A stretch of 64,000 nt of DNA from Terfezia claveryi (lineage: Eukaryota > Ascomycota > Pezizomycetes > Pezizales > Pezizaceae): positions 62,001 to 126,000 of the forward strand of contig WHUX01000011.1 of the NCBI GenBank assembly GCA_015179025.1, written 5' to 3'. Both the position numbers and the translations under genes were made by a program. Under the pieces are notes generated by a model. That model saw nothing but the letters and a program-made list of their open reading frames with translations, had not been told where the DNA came from and ran no database searches. Positions 43,901 to 59,446 of this stretch are shown piece after piece. The stretch's first letter is position 1. Each line of letters opens with the position of its first letter.

Positions 43901-45552
43901 TTACGGTACCTTCTCATAAAGAGAGATATAAGACACGGGAATGCCGGTTGACCGTTGGCCGGTAGTTGCCAACCAACGTCAACCAACGGTTTAATCAACG
44001 ATCCCTCGCGAGAGACATGGAATGTACCGTCAATATAACCTTGCCGACACCCTCGATATTCGCGATATGGCATGCCATGCCATGGGCAAACCCGCTCAAA
44101 GTCTCATCATCGTCATAACACATGAGCTCAATTCAGTTTACTTTTCCTGACCTCTCAATGACAACCTGCTGTATACATTGAGCAATGATCACCAGTTCTC
44201 CCGGCCCTCTCCCCCCCACACATAACCTCCCACACCCCCCACTTTCCCCTGCCTAGCTCATCAAACCCACGTCCATACTCGTGAAGAATATCCCCCCAAC
44301 TCTATACCTAAAAAAACTAACTACCGCTGATCATCCGCGTAAATAAAAAAAAACTATGCACCTCGAGCGCAACGGCTGCGGTGCTTAGGTACCTAGTCTG
44401 GTTGGCAATTTCCAAAAAAAAACGGTTTGTTGCGCACTGTTATGTGCAGGGTTAAGCGAACGGGCAACTTTAGTCTGAGCAAGCTGAATAGGGAGATCCC
44501 CGGGCACGGTAGGCTAGATTGGGGGAATACTTCCGCTGGCGCTGGTTTTTTTTTTTTTTTTTTTTTGGGGGGGGGTTACTTTTGTTTATGGGAGGTAAAT
44601 GTTTTGGCCTTTTAGCTGACTTCATTACCTTAGCTATCGTCCCCCCTCCTTACTGTGCAGGTACGATAGACTTACTCGGCTTGGACCGTATTACAGGTTA
44701 ATTACCGTCGATGTTCAATGGCAGTTGTTGAAGGAACCTATCGATAAGAGAAAGCACAGAGAGACTCGAGGATGTTGGTGGGGAGGACCTGGAACAGCAG
44801 ACTTGACTATTTTGGCCATCTTAATTGGTAGGTAACTAATGATGACACAAAAAATCAACCTGTTAAATGTATTCTCAGACAAATCACTGGGCTCAGTTTG
44901 AGTTGTTATGTCAACAATTACTTATATGGGCTTCTTCATACATCTATGTTATAAAACCCTTTTTTTTTAATTTTTTTTTTTAAATTTCCTTCTCAGTACT
45001 CAAGTACATTTTTCCCCGCACAAACGAACGCACACAACACCTATAACATACCCCCCCTTATACACACAGTTGTACGATTTCCACATCATCACAAGCCGCG
45101 CGGGGTGGAGGTTGCAAACAATAAACCAAGCCCGCAACAACCCGGTACTACGCAGTATATACTGCAAGTCCCCGCATCGAATGGGTCTGGACCATGGACT
45201 ATTTTTTTCTTCGCGTGTTTAACCGCCGGCCCCACGAGGCCTATCTGAATTGACAGGTATCCGAAACTTTAAAGGGGTCGTATGATGTAGAGTGGAGTAG
45301 AGTATTTCCTATCTTGACTTTTGACTTTTGCACTTTTCGTTCGCGTATCGAGACAAGGGATGCATGGATAGATAACGAGATACCGAGATGGAAGACTCGG
45401 GTAGCTGGTGAAACTTGTTTTAGCTAATGTGTACAATTGTTTTGTCCGAGTGATTACATATCTGTTGCCTGAATTATTCAGAGAAAAAATAAAACAAATT
45501 CTGAGATGTAATGGTATCAGACATTACCCTGAACTCCACCTACAACCCCAAC
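40998..45552. other. Large gene-free region
   Basis: No coding region is supported across 4.5 kb. It contains an AT microsatellite (41769-41795), an AAAAT array (about 42090-42130), AAAAAT-type runs near 42507-42540, repeated GTATGTAC/TACAGTA words (42550, 42735-42765), GAGCA repeats (42992-43010), GTATGTAT repeats (43730-43745), a T-run followed by a G-run (44547-44575) and poly-T near 44960. Small frames present lack family features. Confidence 0.45.
41769..41795 (+). repeat. AT dinucleotide microsatellite
   Basis: About 13 uninterrupted TA units in intergenic DNA. Confidence 0.8.
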
Positions 45553-48500
45553 TCAATACTCCCCATTACCAACCACCCCCCCACCCTCAAGTAACCCACT
45601 CTCCACCATCATCCCATACAATTCTGGCTCCAGAAACTTTGCAATAGTAACCTCCTCGCTCAATCCCTTCCTCCTTCTCGTCTTGACCACCAAGTCCCTC
45701 GCCATCTCTCTAATCCCCGCCGGTTCCAACGGCCTCAATTTCACATCCCTATCCAATGGGTCTCCCGGAACAATCGCCCATTTATCAAACACCAAGTTCA
45801 CAAATGCCTGTCCCTGAGTGTGAATCCGGACGTCTGTCTCGAAACCAAATGAATCCAAGACGGGAATGAGACCTTTGACGAGGTAAAGGGGGGTTCCGGG
45901 AATGGGACCATCGTTGAGAACATGTCCACGGCGCCGGGAGAGGACTGTGTAGAGGTGGGGAACGGAGTCCGCTGGGGAGGTGATGTGGCAGGAGTACATT
46001 GGCTCCATTAGTCTAGGCGAGGCCATGAGGAATGAGGAATAACAGGCACGGCGGGAGGTGGGAATGATTTGCCCAGCGCCGCGGAAGATCGGTTCTTTGG
46101 CGAGGGATACGTCCATGATCTTGAATTTTGTATCTCGGATTGCTGTGTTCAATGTTAGCTTGGGAATATGCGGGGGAATTGTGACTTACGCTCTTCACAT
46201 AACGGTCCTTCTCGGGCAGCCCAGGAGAAACCCTGCTTTATTGAGTCTCTGACTGAGTTTAGCAGCTTCTTGTCAACCTCACTCGGTAGCGTGTCGTCAA
46301 CTAATACATTTGGTCCCTGATCATCCGGACCAAAAGCCCAAATACTCCTACTAGCGAGCAAATCCCAGTTGTAGTTCTGCTCAAAGAATTTGCCCACCTC
46401 CTTAATCGGCCACTTGATGTTGACCCTCCCAGACTCGATGTCTTCACCAATTCCCTTTTCTAACGGCTCTGCAATCATAGTTATCTTATTCTTTTTGTTT
46501 GGCGTCATGGCGTAGCATTTGATAGCCGAAGTGTCCTGCACTGTCTCACAGAAACGAGTAACCGGATCCGAGACCTTGAGTTCCATTTCGGAGTATAATC
46601 GTCGGAGATCGTGTAGGACACAGTCCATGTATAGTTCTCCAGTGCCCAGGACGATATGCTCGCCAGACTCTTCAACCTTGGTTATAACTAGAGGGTATGA
46701 CTTGCTGATTTTCCGTAAGCCATCCAACATTTTTGGAAGCTCTGATGGATTCACAGGCTCAACCGCAACCTTGAACACTGACTGCGTGAAGTGTTTGATA
46801 GGTTGGAAGATATACGCATCGTCTTCCATTGCCTTTTCTATTATCGTAGCAGTCTTCACAATCGAATTATCCACGCCACCTAGCAGCACCCAATTCCCGG
46901 CGGGAACACCAGATGTCGGGACCTTATATCTCGTCTCTGAGATCCATGTATCCGAGATGGTCGCTATAACCATATCTTCCTCATCATCCAGCGTATAGCC
47001 TTCACCTAAAACTCGGACCTGTTGTCCAGGCTTTGCTGTCCCTGACATGACACGCCCGAATGCATTGAATGCGGATGCATCGGAAGTATTGTATAGTTTT
47101 GCGATGTGTATTACCAGCGGACCATCCTGGTTGCAAGTCATCATGGAGTTTGCCAGGCCCGTATCCAATGGACCAGTGTAGATATGTTCCACTTTGGCCT
47201 TAGCTCCCTCGAGAGGTGAAGGTATATGCTCTAGGACCATATCTACAAAGCCAGTTGCTGTTCCAAAGAATTTCTCACAAACGATTTTGAGCAGAGCTTT
47301 AGCATCCATCTTATACTGTGCGGGCTTTAATGTTATACCGAGACCTTCAAGGGTATCTTTCAGGCTGGTGGTGCTCTCTCCAATTGTCTAGCTACTGTGT
47401 CAGTGGCGTCTTGAACCAACAATTTCATGGTAAGTGCTCGAAGCTTACATGCGCATACAGCTTGTAAAGAGGCTCCAAGATGAAGTGCACAAATGTTCTT
47501 CTCGATTTCTGCTCAAGACCCTTCCTAGTGAACTTCCTGCTTCCGGGGTTGAAGAATATATCTCCCCATAATCGCTTCGCAAAGTCCTTGTAGTTTACCC
47601 CTTCTGTGGGAAAAATCAGCCCGTGCTCCACACTGTGAATTTATCACCTGGGCTTACCATAAGTAGCAGCATACATCATCGCAAAACTCTCGAGAGAGAA
47701 GCACCATCTCATATCCGCGCTTGCAAAGCAAACATTACCCCTTTCCGGGCTCAACCTTAAATCCCTACCTGGTGCAGCATCGCTAATAATAGTGTTCACT
47801 TCCTCAATAGTATGCTTCAGTTTGAAGTATGCATCTGTTGGTGGTATCTTCAGCTCAAGAATTAACCTGTCTACCTTATTTACCACCAACACGATAGGCA
47901 TATTCTCATTCACGGCATATTTTATGATTTGTTCCGTATTTATCATGACTCCCTCAACCACATCGACTACTAGCACTACACCGTCAGAGAGCCGGATGGC
48001 TGGGCCCACTTCGTCCACAAAATTCACATGCCCGGGGGTATCAAGAATGTTGAAGAGTTGAGATTTGCCCTTAGATGACTGTAGGACTAGTGACATGGGG
48101 GAAGACTTGATGGATAAACTACGTTCTCGCTCAAGGATATGTAGGTCGGTATAGCGCAGCTATTACATGGTGGTTAGTGAATTGCTAATCGTATTCAATC
48201 TACAAGGAATGACTAACGAACCTGTTCGCCCTTCTTGGGGAACGCCTGCGGCGGGAGATCGTGAGTTTCTAGTACCAGCATGTCCATGAATGCTGTTTTT
48301 CCATGGTGTAAGTGGCCTGCCAGGGTGATATTTCGGACTTGGTCTGGAAAGTTCATCAAATCCACCATGAACCTATGAAAGCTTAATCATCCTACTTCTC
48401 AAATAAGGAACACTAGCTGCCTTACTCTCGTGAGAAATGTACCGTCGGTAGGTCGACTTCCTCAATATTGAACTTCTTGACCTTAATTGGAGCTATATGG

Positions 48501-49104
48501 TTGTTAGACCTGTAATTGTTTCGGTAATTATTCCGGAGCCGGAGAGCTCGATTCACCTATTATCGGTTCGGAAAGCGGTTGCGCATCTTCCTCTTGTACC
48601 ATGGCCTCCACATCTGCACCATATACCTGTCCAATATCAGCATTCCCACTCTCACCAAGCTGTCACATTCGAGTTGAGTGCGTACCTGCTCCGCCGTGGG
48701 ATAATATTGTTTGTCTGTCCCGGTCAGCAATTCGTCCTTAGCTTCCACAGTCCAACGCGTTCCCACCTTCATGTAGAATTACGGCATTAGATGGCCCATC
48801 TGTATCAACTACCCGTCAGTTTCTGCGGTGCACCCAGCTGGCCAGAGCAGCCGCATAGTTCCATACCATCCAGCTCCATTAGCTCTTGCCCAGCACCCTC
48901 ATCCGCCTCTTCCTCATAGTCGACGTAGGCATCCACGCCGGTATCTGCTTGCTGTAGATCTTCATCCTCCTCTATCGCCTCTCCAATGTAGTTCCCAAAC
49001 CTGCAATTGCTGTTAGCACTTTGCTCTTATAGCCTCGCAGGAATTTCTTTGGGGATTGTGCAAAGGGGTATTGGGTGGAGTTACTCGTCATAGAGGTCAT
49101 CCAT
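45553..49104 (-). CDS. snu114: U5 snRNP GTPase SNU114 (EFTUD2)
   Basis: Snu114 is the EF-G-like GTPase of the U5 snRNP that controls spliceosome activation and disassembly through Brr2. Eleven exons fit in phase: 49104-49085, 49000-48867, 48799-48767, 48714-48686, 48626-48557, 48492-48426, 48372-48222, 48159-47658, 47603-47449, 47387-46190 and 46142-45553, giving 982 residues, the usual length. The N-terminus [20 protein letters not shown] and the acidic stretch are typical, then [20 protein letters not shown]. GTPase motifs are intact: G1 GHLHHGKT (137-144), G3 DTPGH (208-212), G4 NKVD (262-265). Domains II-V follow, including [20 protein letters not shown] and the domain V end ([20 protein letters not shown]). 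The first seven exons are short, as often at the 5' end of fungal genes. The gene is divergent from ERG10, 894 bp away. Confidence 0.96.
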
Positions 49105-49998
49105 GCTGAAAGGTACGGCTAATGTTGTGGTCTTGAATTTCTCTTGACTACGTTCCTGTTGTAGAAATGTTGGGGCCGCAGGCGTTTGTGATACGGATTC
49201 CAATATTTTCGCGAAGGTTTCATATGGGACCTGATTTCGAGCCGCACTAGAAGAGCTACGATGCCGCTAAACGCGAAAAGGCAGTGGAAAATACGGTGAT
49301 TTGATTCTTCGCGTTTTCCAACGGTGCCCAACCAGGTCTGCTCGCTCCACTCCCCTCTACTTATTCGGCTACGGCGGTCACTCGAGGATTAGGCCGCTGC
49401 TGTGCTCCCTACGTTTCGAACCCGTCCCTCCTCTTCTCTACTGACCCGCTCCCCATCTCCTGCTGGCTACTACCATGTTTACTTACACGTTCAATAAAAA
49501 ACCCAATATGCCTCAATATATGCAGTAACTGGCAGAATCCTAACCCAGATCCCTGACAGGAGACGGTCCTACAGGGCCGATATAGAGTAGGCCCGTGGGG
49601 GGAGCTCAACAAACACTCGTAAACGTTGAAAAGCATACTGATCCAACTTCATTGGAGGACTCACCGGCTTTGCAATTGACTCGAAGTGGCGTGATTTTTT
49701 TAAATGTTGTTCCCATCGATATCAGCAGTTTTCAGGGGGAGGGAAGCTTGGGGGGGGTTGGGTGGGTACTGTAGTGAGGGAGTTGGATCCCAGAATCGGA
49801 CCCTGGATGCATCGCATATAATGGTAGCGTGGCCGCACATGCAGTACATTATAAGAAGCTTAGGCACGCAAAGCTGCCCCTCTGCTCATGGAACCTCCAG
49901 AAACAATTCTCGCCCCCTCTTCAAGCAGCTCAACCTCCAGCTAGATTCAGTCTTTGTTTTTGCTTGCGCGGCCTAATTCCTCTTGATTTTCGAGCATC
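49105..49998. promoter_or_regulatory. Divergent promoter region SNU114 / ERG10
   Basis: About 0.9 kb between two divergent starts, so both promoters are expected here. It is pyrimidine-rich close to the ERG10 start (about 49880-49990). No unambiguous TATA box or other motif was identified. Confidence 0.45.
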
Positions 49999-51485
<1,487 letters not shown>

Positions 51486-52526
51486 ATTGGGCGATTTGTT
51501 TGTAGATTGACTTATTTATATTATGGAGTTGGATATGACGGCTGGGAATACCGGCATATTATTAGAGGGATGAAACTGACAGTACATTACAGAGAGAGAT
51601 AATAATACCAAATAGTTTTGGGGGCTTGAATCCTGTATTGAGATTAGTTGTTTCGTAATAGCCATAATCTGCTCGAACTCGCCCCACAGAAGTATACAAA
51701 TTTCTTTTTGCCTCACTTAAGTAATACTCCCCACCCTCCCACGGGTTTCTAGACGTCCTTATCAACTTAATGACGTCATGTATGTGCGAACCCTTCCTTA
51801 TTGGGTAACAGTTTGTATACAGGAAGGGTGGAAGTACATAATGTAACCTTTCCTTGCTTGCTTGCCCAAAAGAGGGCTTATCAAAATATTCGACATATGA
51901 TTCCTAAACTCCCTTTTAGCCAAGTATGGAAACCTTGGTGGTAGGCCGGTTACCCTCAACTACAATACAGGCTTGGCAAAATAAACAAGCTTTCGTTACC
52001 CTCAAACAGACAAAAAAAAAACCCATACCAAGCTTGCACCACACAAACAACTACAACTCTCGCTCAAAAAAGAAAAAAAAATTATCTTGTTGTATGTAAC
52101 CCTGGCTATCTACAATTCCCAAATCAATAACATAGCTATAGCGAATGACAATAGATACCCTTACGTAACGACAGTTTCATATATAAAGTGTGAAACACAA
52201 AATGAAAACCAATGATAGAAAAGCACAACCAGCTCCGTCAAATTAAACAAAACATTTCATCATCAAGGCATGAGCAACCAGAAATTAAGTCATCCAACAC
52301 CCCTAAAGCCAGAACTATGAAAAGAAGTGAAGGAAGAACGAAAAAAATGCAAGACTTAACCAGAAAATGAGAGAGAGATGTAACCACCATACCACAAACA
52401 AACTAAGAAAAAATAAAAATAAAATAAGCTTTTTTTGTTGCTTCCTCCGGGGCGTTCCATCGACGCTATGCAAACCCATTTCCCAATTCCAGCATGCATA
52501 TATGCATAAATTAATGCGAAACAACT
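51486..52526. other. Convergent intergenic region
   Basis: Non-coding DNA between the convergent ERG10 and WD40 genes, AT-rich, with A-runs near 52010-52085. It should hold both 3' untranslated regions. No gene is supported. Confidence 0.45.
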
Positions 52527-55500
52527 TCAGACGAACACCCCGCCCATCTCCGCCCCCATTCTTTTTCTTCTCCTCCCCCCTAATGCATCCTCCTCTCTCC
52601 CCATAGCCTCCCTCATGTTCTCCGCTTTCCACCTCGCAAACTCGGCTTCACTCTCCTCCTCCTCATTATCATTCCCTACAACATCAACAACAGTATCAAC
52701 ATCGGGTTCCTCATCCTCTCCATCTTCACTTGCATCGTCATCCCAATCCCGTATTACCCATCTCCATCTGCGTTCCGGCACCCGTCCTCGCTCAATACCC
52801 TGGAATTGTGGAAGGGGGAATAGTGGGAAACGTGATGGTGTCACGTTCGAGTTATCCCACAAGCCCGAGCCAATGGCCGTTGTGCGGAACGGCGAGGGTG
52901 AAGCTGGAAGACGGATCTGGGATGCTGACGGTGATGACATGGTCCGATCACTGGGACTCGATATATCCTGGCCATGAGGGGGTGTTGCCACTGCGCCCCG
53001 AAGGCGTTGAGAGCTGTATGGGAGTGGTGGTGGAAGCCGGTTGTATGGCGATGATGGAGTAGATGGGCTAGAGATTTGCCTTCTTCGACGATGTTGGCGG
53101 ATAGGTGTCGAGACTGTTGATCTACTCCCTGTGCTCCTCCCCGAAAATTCCTCTAACACCTCTTCATCCTCATCTTCCAGATAACTTGTCTCCTCTACCC
53201 CGCTTTCTCTACTCCGAGCACCATCTTCTCCTTCCCATATATCGTACCTATCGTCCCTACACCTTTCAAACTCCATCAAGCCCCCAACAGAGAAATCCGC
53301 ATTCGCCACGAACATCTCGCCACCTTTTGGTGAAAGCTCCACTCCTGCAATCTCACCGAAGAAGTCAAACTTCTGCATCCCATCCCATGTCACAGCATCT
53401 ATAACATTAACATAGTCTGCAGGCTCTGGGCAGACCAAAACCCTCCTTCCACACCCATTTTCGCTAAACCTCAATGTGCGCACTCCTGCAATATTAGTTC
53501 CGATTTGCGTGATACTGCGACTGAAGTTTCGCGCATCGTATATCCTCACAGTCCTATCCTGATTGCCTGTTGCGATTGAATACCCGTCATCAGACCATGC
53601 ACATGAGAATCCGTAATCTTGATGTCCCTCTAATGTCCTCAATATTTTACCAGAATCAGCTTCAACAATCACTATATCCTTGTGATCCCCCACTACCACC
53701 CTCAATCTACCATCCGGGCTTGTAGCGGAGCAGTTTATTGGCCAATCAAAACTCTGCTCTCCAATAAACGTGTTCCGGTAGCAATCCAAGACTCGGAGTT
53801 TGTTGTCGTTGCTACTAAATACTGCCACTGGTGACCCTGAATTTCGTCCCAGATGTGAGTGGACATGGTTAGTTATGCCATTGTCATTCCTTGTAACTGT
53901 TCCAACAATGGGCTTTGACTCGAATGGAGAAAATAGACTTTTCATAGCATATTCTCCAGAAAAGCCCCCAGCAATAACGACACCGTATCTAGCAGCCATG
54001 GTGGTGATCTTGACCGGGCTACCAGTTCCCGTTCCACTTCCTCCACCCACACCAGTTGAAAGATCAATAATAATCTCACTCTCCTTCGAGCCCAATTCTG
54101 TCCTCCGTATACGGCAGTGCTCGCTCGAGTAGAAAATATCATGGCGAGATGTCACGGATAGCAGATTACGGAGTTGAAAATGCACAACACGAATCCTTTT
54201 TGTATTCTCTTGCCGATTAAAGCGGAAAAAATGGCGATTATCCGGGAGGGGATCCAGCTGGTAAGTTGTCAGACTTTATACTGCCCAAGACGGCTTCTTG
54301 CATGGACAATAAGCCAAATGGACCTTCTGCACTTACCTTGGTGTACGCAACGTGAGGCACATTTCGATAGTTCTTATATGTTCGATTCCTCAGAACCCTA
54401 AATGCATCCCTTGTCACCCCCAGGTTGTTCCAAGGTATGCCCTGGCAGTCCCCCCCATTCATCTCCATGGCCTCCCTTGTAACTTCCTCTGGCCGTTTCA
54501 GGGCTTTTATTTGGGCCGCTAGTGAAGCAAGTCGAACCGTTGTGGGGTCAAACGGATAATAATCGTAATTGGATAGTCGACGACAAAGGCGTGAAAAATC
54601 AAAATTATCTGTCTCTATGTCAATTATAGGTTCATCATAGCCTTCATTAAACCCTTCATCGAGATACTCGTCGCCTGTCATGAAATGCGCGATCCCAGGC
54701 CTCAAGAAACCAGCACTGGTGAGGAAAGGTCCCCCTATCGGTAGCAGAAGCTCGAATGGAGGGCTAGGGAAGCCTTGGTTTTCCGGTCGCCCAGTGTGAT
54801 TTTCATCTACTGCAGCTGGATCGACTTCCTCCATCGAGGCTTGAGCATGATCGGATGTAGTTGACGGGCCGGTATTCCAGTCCTCGGGGGAGGCGTCCAA
54901 CTCAGTTGCTGTATCTAAAATTAAAGCTTCTGGTGATGCATCGTCAGAGGAGAGACTCTCGGATGTTCGTATTGAACTTGACTCAGGCTGTGTAATTACA
55001 GGTGTAGTTGAGGGCAACTGATCTTCCATGATCGAGTCTATTGAGGGGCTGTCTCCTTCCTCTCGGCTGGTGTTTGATCTTGTCTCCTGGTCAAGTGACA
55101 AGATAAACTCCCGATGCCGATCATTGAGGAGATGGAGAAGATCGGCTAGGCTGTTGGTTGGAGGTGTAGGTGCTCTTGGTATACGATGTTGTGGGGAAAA
55201 AATGTCTCGTGGCCTAGTCGCAGGGGCGGATCTGTCCTCTGGATCCATTTCCATTCCATCTATTTCGTCAGGTGCAATGTTCTCCCCAACCTCCCTGATC
55301 GATACGTCTTCGTCCACCTCGTCAGCCAACACTACCACACTGCTTTCGTCCCGCAGTTTGAATTTTTCTTGTTCACTACCATTATAACCTTCTTCCCCCT
55401 CCTGCTCCACCTCCCTCTTCTCCTCCCCCTCCTCCTCCCCAACGCCGTGGCCCAATTCCGGTGTGCCTGATGATAGGTAGGAGCCCGGCGGGGATGAAGG

Positions 55501-55566
55501 GCCGGCAAAGGCGACAGCTGTTGGTAGAGAGTTATAATCTTCAATCGATCCTAGGCCAAGTGACAT
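52527..55566 (-). CDS. WD40-repeat protein, fungal type with acidic tails
   Basis: A large protein with an acidic disordered N-terminus and a WD40-type beta-propeller. Two exons fit: 55566-54337 and 54206-52527 (donor GTAAGT, acceptor CAAGAG), giving 969 residues. Residues 1-270 are Glu/Ser-rich. A conserved segment follows (NFDFSRLCRRLSNYDYYPFD, GGDCQGIPWNNLGVTRDAFR), then VVHFQLRNLLSVTSRHDIFY. Propeller repeats include GRNSGSPVAVFSSNDNKLRV, NCSATSPDGRLRVVVGDHKD, LRTLEGHQDYGFSCAWSDDG and SIATGNQDRTVRIYDARNFS. After about residue 700 the chain becomes acidic and Ser-rich again, with RWRWVIRDWDDDASEDGEDE. The architecture resembles the fungal WD40 proteins carrying DUF2415, whose exact role is not settled. 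Function is therefore left open. Confidence 0.78.
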
Positions 55567-56951
55567 GGTCCGCTTGTTGAACCCAACTCCGATAAGCCAG
55601 CAATTCGGGCTTTGACAAGGCTCTGTTGCGGAGAGGACTACTTTTTATAAAGAGAAGAAGCGTTATCTGTATGTCGCCCGAAGTAGTTGATTTAGTTGAT
55701 TTAGTTGATAATGCGCAGATTGAGCAACTTCTGCAGGTGGCTTTTTTTAGAATGTGAGAACTGGAATTGTGGTTCAAATGTGAGAAACAAGACTGGAGTT
55801 TGGGGGGGCATGAACAGCTGGGGGACTGTAGCAAAGGGGGATCACCAAACTCACAACTGTCCGAAGTGTGAACAAATGAAGTGCACGATGAGGGAGCCAA
55901 ATGTAGACTGAGCTACAACACCTGTGTATATAGGTGTTAGACAGCTGACTAGGGATATCTCAAACTTGACTGAGAATCGTATTCAGCCAGGCAGGTTTGG
56001 TGTTGGCGTGGCGTTGGAGGGGGATCTTCGCACACTGAATCAATAATGAATCCTTGGTGGAGGCGTGGGGGGGCGATATTTGGTTGGATTTGCGGGGGAG
56101 AATCGAGGTACAAGCACGGCCGGCCACACATGATACTTTATGCTGTTGCGGACCGTCGAGACACTCCGAGACATCTCCGAGTGGCAATATATTCAGTTGA
56201 TACTTTGATCTCAAAAACTTCACTATACATAAACTACCGAGTACTAGCTAGGGACTGGTACATTCTATTACAGCCCAGGCTTCAGCCTATGGTACTGGTA
56301 CTATCAAGAAGAATCATCAGACGAGAAAGAAGTGGATTGAGGAACGTCCTACCGGCGTACTGTATTGTTGGGACAACAGTTGATCGATCGGCATGCAGGA
56401 TATTCAAGCTCGAACTCCCTGCTCGTGCACAGGTGTTCAAGTTGGATATCTGCTCTGTCTGTATGCAGCCCATGAGGCTTTTCTGACTCTCCTGTACGGA
56501 GTACTTATATCTCGTCAACCTCAAGATAAAAGTACGCGCAATATATTACCGGGCATGATCATCATTGATTAATATATAATCATATAGACGGAGGCATCAC
56601 ACGAGGGCATCCAGAGTTATATAAGCTGCGAGGCCAAATCAAATGGCATGGGCGATGCGTGCTCTGCCAAGCCGCCACCCCTCCACAAGGGCATCCCTCA
56701 CCAAATTCATACGGACAACAACTCGATAGCATCAAATAGCTCGAAGCTGCACTGTATTGGCTTTCGCACCTAGATCTCTGTATACTCAAAACCCCAAGCC
56801 AGGGGAGAGACTGAGCGACTCTAGGACACTCCTACATCATTTCACGCCGGTCCAGCGGGATTGAACATTGTACATCGAACCATTGCCGTATCCCACAGTT
56901 GGCCTGCCTCATATATACTTGTTGCAACATCGCATAATCAGCTGAGCTACT
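55567..56951. promoter_or_regulatory. Divergent intergenic region WD40 gene / SLY1
   Basis: No gene is supported in 1.4 kb between divergent starts. Near 55680-55710 GTTGATTTA is repeated three times in tandem (TAGTTGATT units). Promoters for both genes should lie here; no specific element is identified. Confidence 0.4.
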
Positions 56952-59446
56952 ATGCCTCCGAAACCACTCCCTACGACGATGCAGCCCGGAAATACCCTGC
57001 GAGACCGACAGGTTGGTAAGTCGAGCTCTCTGCGGACATCTGCGCACATCTTCAGTACCTACTAACAATCCATCTGGACTCTTGATCAGCATCGATTGAG
57101 AAAATCCTTACACTCAATCATGAGCGACAGACACACGGTGGTGAACTACCTATAGCACCGCCAATTCTAAATGAAGAGGGTGAGCCAATATGGAAGGTGC
57201 TGGTCTTCGACAATCTGGGGAGGGATATAATATCGTCTGTGCTGAGAGTGCAAGACCTACGCAACTTCGGAGTTACTATACACCTGTATGTGAGCCACCA
57301 TGGAGTTCTAGCATCGCTAGTTTGCACTAGAGAAATTGCTATTGAAAATATGCCAGAGCTTGAGGGTCAATGTCACTGGAAAGACAGATATATAAGTTCC
57401 ATGGCTAACGTTACTCTGTCCTCCAGTAACATTAACTCACCCCGTCACCCAATTCCAGACGTGCCTGTGATTTACTTGGTGGAACCCACCTCAGAAAATA
57501 TCCGACTTATCTCCTCCGATCTTCAACGCTCGCTTTACCAGACAGCCTACGTCAATTTTCTGTCCTCAATACCTCGGTCTCTTCTCGAAGAGTTCGCAGC
57601 ACAAACGGCACAGAACAATACAAGTGACAAGATAGCACAGGTGTATGATCAGTATCTCAATTTCATTGTCTCTGAGCCGGACCTATTTAGTTTGGGGCTT
57701 AAGGATGTTTATTATACCCTAAATAGTGTTCAGACTAAGGAGGATATTATTGAGAGCTGTGTGGATAGAATTGTAGGGGGTTTATTCAGCTTGGTCGTCA
57801 CACTAGGTGCATATATACCCCTGCCAAAATTGATGAATTTTGCTAATTCTCTGTTAAGGACAAATACCCATCATCCGCTGCCCTAAAGATAACGCTGCTG
57901 CCTTGATCGCCCAAAAGTTGGATCGAAAGCTCCGGGACCATATCCTCAATTCCCGAGACAACAACCTATTCTCGAAATCTAATACCCCTTCCACTGCTGG
58001 CCACTCAAATCTTTCTTCAAGGCCTGTTTTCATCCTCTTAGACCGGAATATCGATCTTATTCCAATGCTTTCACATTCTTGGACTTACCAATCGCTAGTT
58101 TATGATGTGCTGGACATGCGGTTAAACCGCATCACTGTTGAGACTATTGAGGACATTCCGGGTGGTGGGCAAAGGATTAGCAAGAAAGCCTATGACCTGA
58201 ATAGCAATGACAGTTTCTGGGCCAAAAATGCCGGCGTACCTTTCCCACAGGTTGCGGAGGATATCGACGTCGAACTCACGAAATACAGAGAAGATGCAGA
58301 TGCCATAACCAGAAAAACGGGAGCAGCTAGTCTTGAGGATCTACAAAATGATGTTGGCGCAAGTGCTCAGCATCTGAAGGCCGCGATCACCCAGCTACCG
58401 GAGCTTCGAGACCGGAAAGCCAATTTAGATATGCACATGAACATTGCAACAGCGTTGCTCAAGGGCATCAAAGATCGAGGGCTTGACACTTTTTATCAGA
58501 CTGAGGAAAGTATTACAAAGCAAAATAAGGCTCAGCTCTTGGAAATCATTAATGACCCAGAGAGAAAGAATGCAAACGATAAATTGAGGTTATTCATCAT
58601 ATGGTACATTTTTCTCCTAAATTTGATTCGAATGATTCATCTGATAGCAATGTGATAGGTATTTGAGTGTAGAGAACGATCCTCCAAAGAGCGATATGAG
58701 TGAATATGAAGCAGCCTTGAAACAGGCTGGATGTGACCTGACGCCGCTCGCATATATCAGAAAGTATGTGATTCTTGCGGCTGTGTACTTACCGGGAGCT
58801 AATAATTCTTCCAAGAGTTCGTGAGGTTACTCGTATGACCATGATGACTACCACACAGACTTCGCAACAAACTATGGTAACTGCATCAACAGGCGGGGAT
58901 CTTTTTAAGGGATTCTCATCCCTGGTCTCAAATCGCCTAGCCTCAACTACCCTCGTTCCCTCAACCCTCGATAATCTTATCTCCAACGTCAAAAATTTTC
59001 TTCCTGCAAATCGCGACCTAACAGTAACGAAGATTGTTGAATCCCTCATGGACCCCACTAGCTCTTCCTCTTCAGCCTTACAGAAAACAGAGAATTACCT
59101 CTACTTTGATCCTCGCTCGCCTCGTGGAACAGTACCACCAGGATCTGGTCTTGCAGGGTTAGGACCTGATGGACGGCCGATACATGGGGGACCAAGTTTT
59201 GGTCAACGAAGACAGGGGTTTACAGAGGCGGTGGTTGTTATGGTTGGGGGTGGCTGCATGGAGGAGTATGGAAACTTGCAGGAGTGGGCAAGGAAGAAGG
59301 CACAGGGAAATACAGGGGGTGTTGGAGGGATTGTGGGAGGTCAGGCTGCGGGGCTGAGGAGGAGGGTTGTATATGGTGCTACGGAGATGCTAAGTCCGGA
59401 GAGATTCTTGAATGGAGAGGTGAAGAGGTTGGGTGAGGATGTATAG
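56952..59446 (+). CDS. sly1: Sec1/Munc18 protein SLY1
   Basis: Sly1 is the SM protein that binds the SNARE Sed5/syntaxin-5 and promotes ER-Golgi vesicle fusion. Six exons fit in phase: 56952-57015, 57090-57285, 57427-57806, 57859-58603, 58659-58763 and 58816-59446, giving 706 residues. Domain 1 starts [20 protein letters not shown] and [40 protein letters not shown] is the family core. Then come [20 protein letters not shown] with [14 protein letters not shown], and [35 protein letters not shown], the signature helix. The end has [20 protein letters not shown] and [18 protein letters not shown]. Length is slightly above yeast Sly1 because of Gly-rich insertions near the C-terminus. The first exon is fixed by phase to the donor GTAAGT at 57016. 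Confidence 0.95.

Noticed and set aside
52730..53404. Plus-strand frames across the WD40 gene
   Set aside because: Antisense shadows of a long, well-supported exon.
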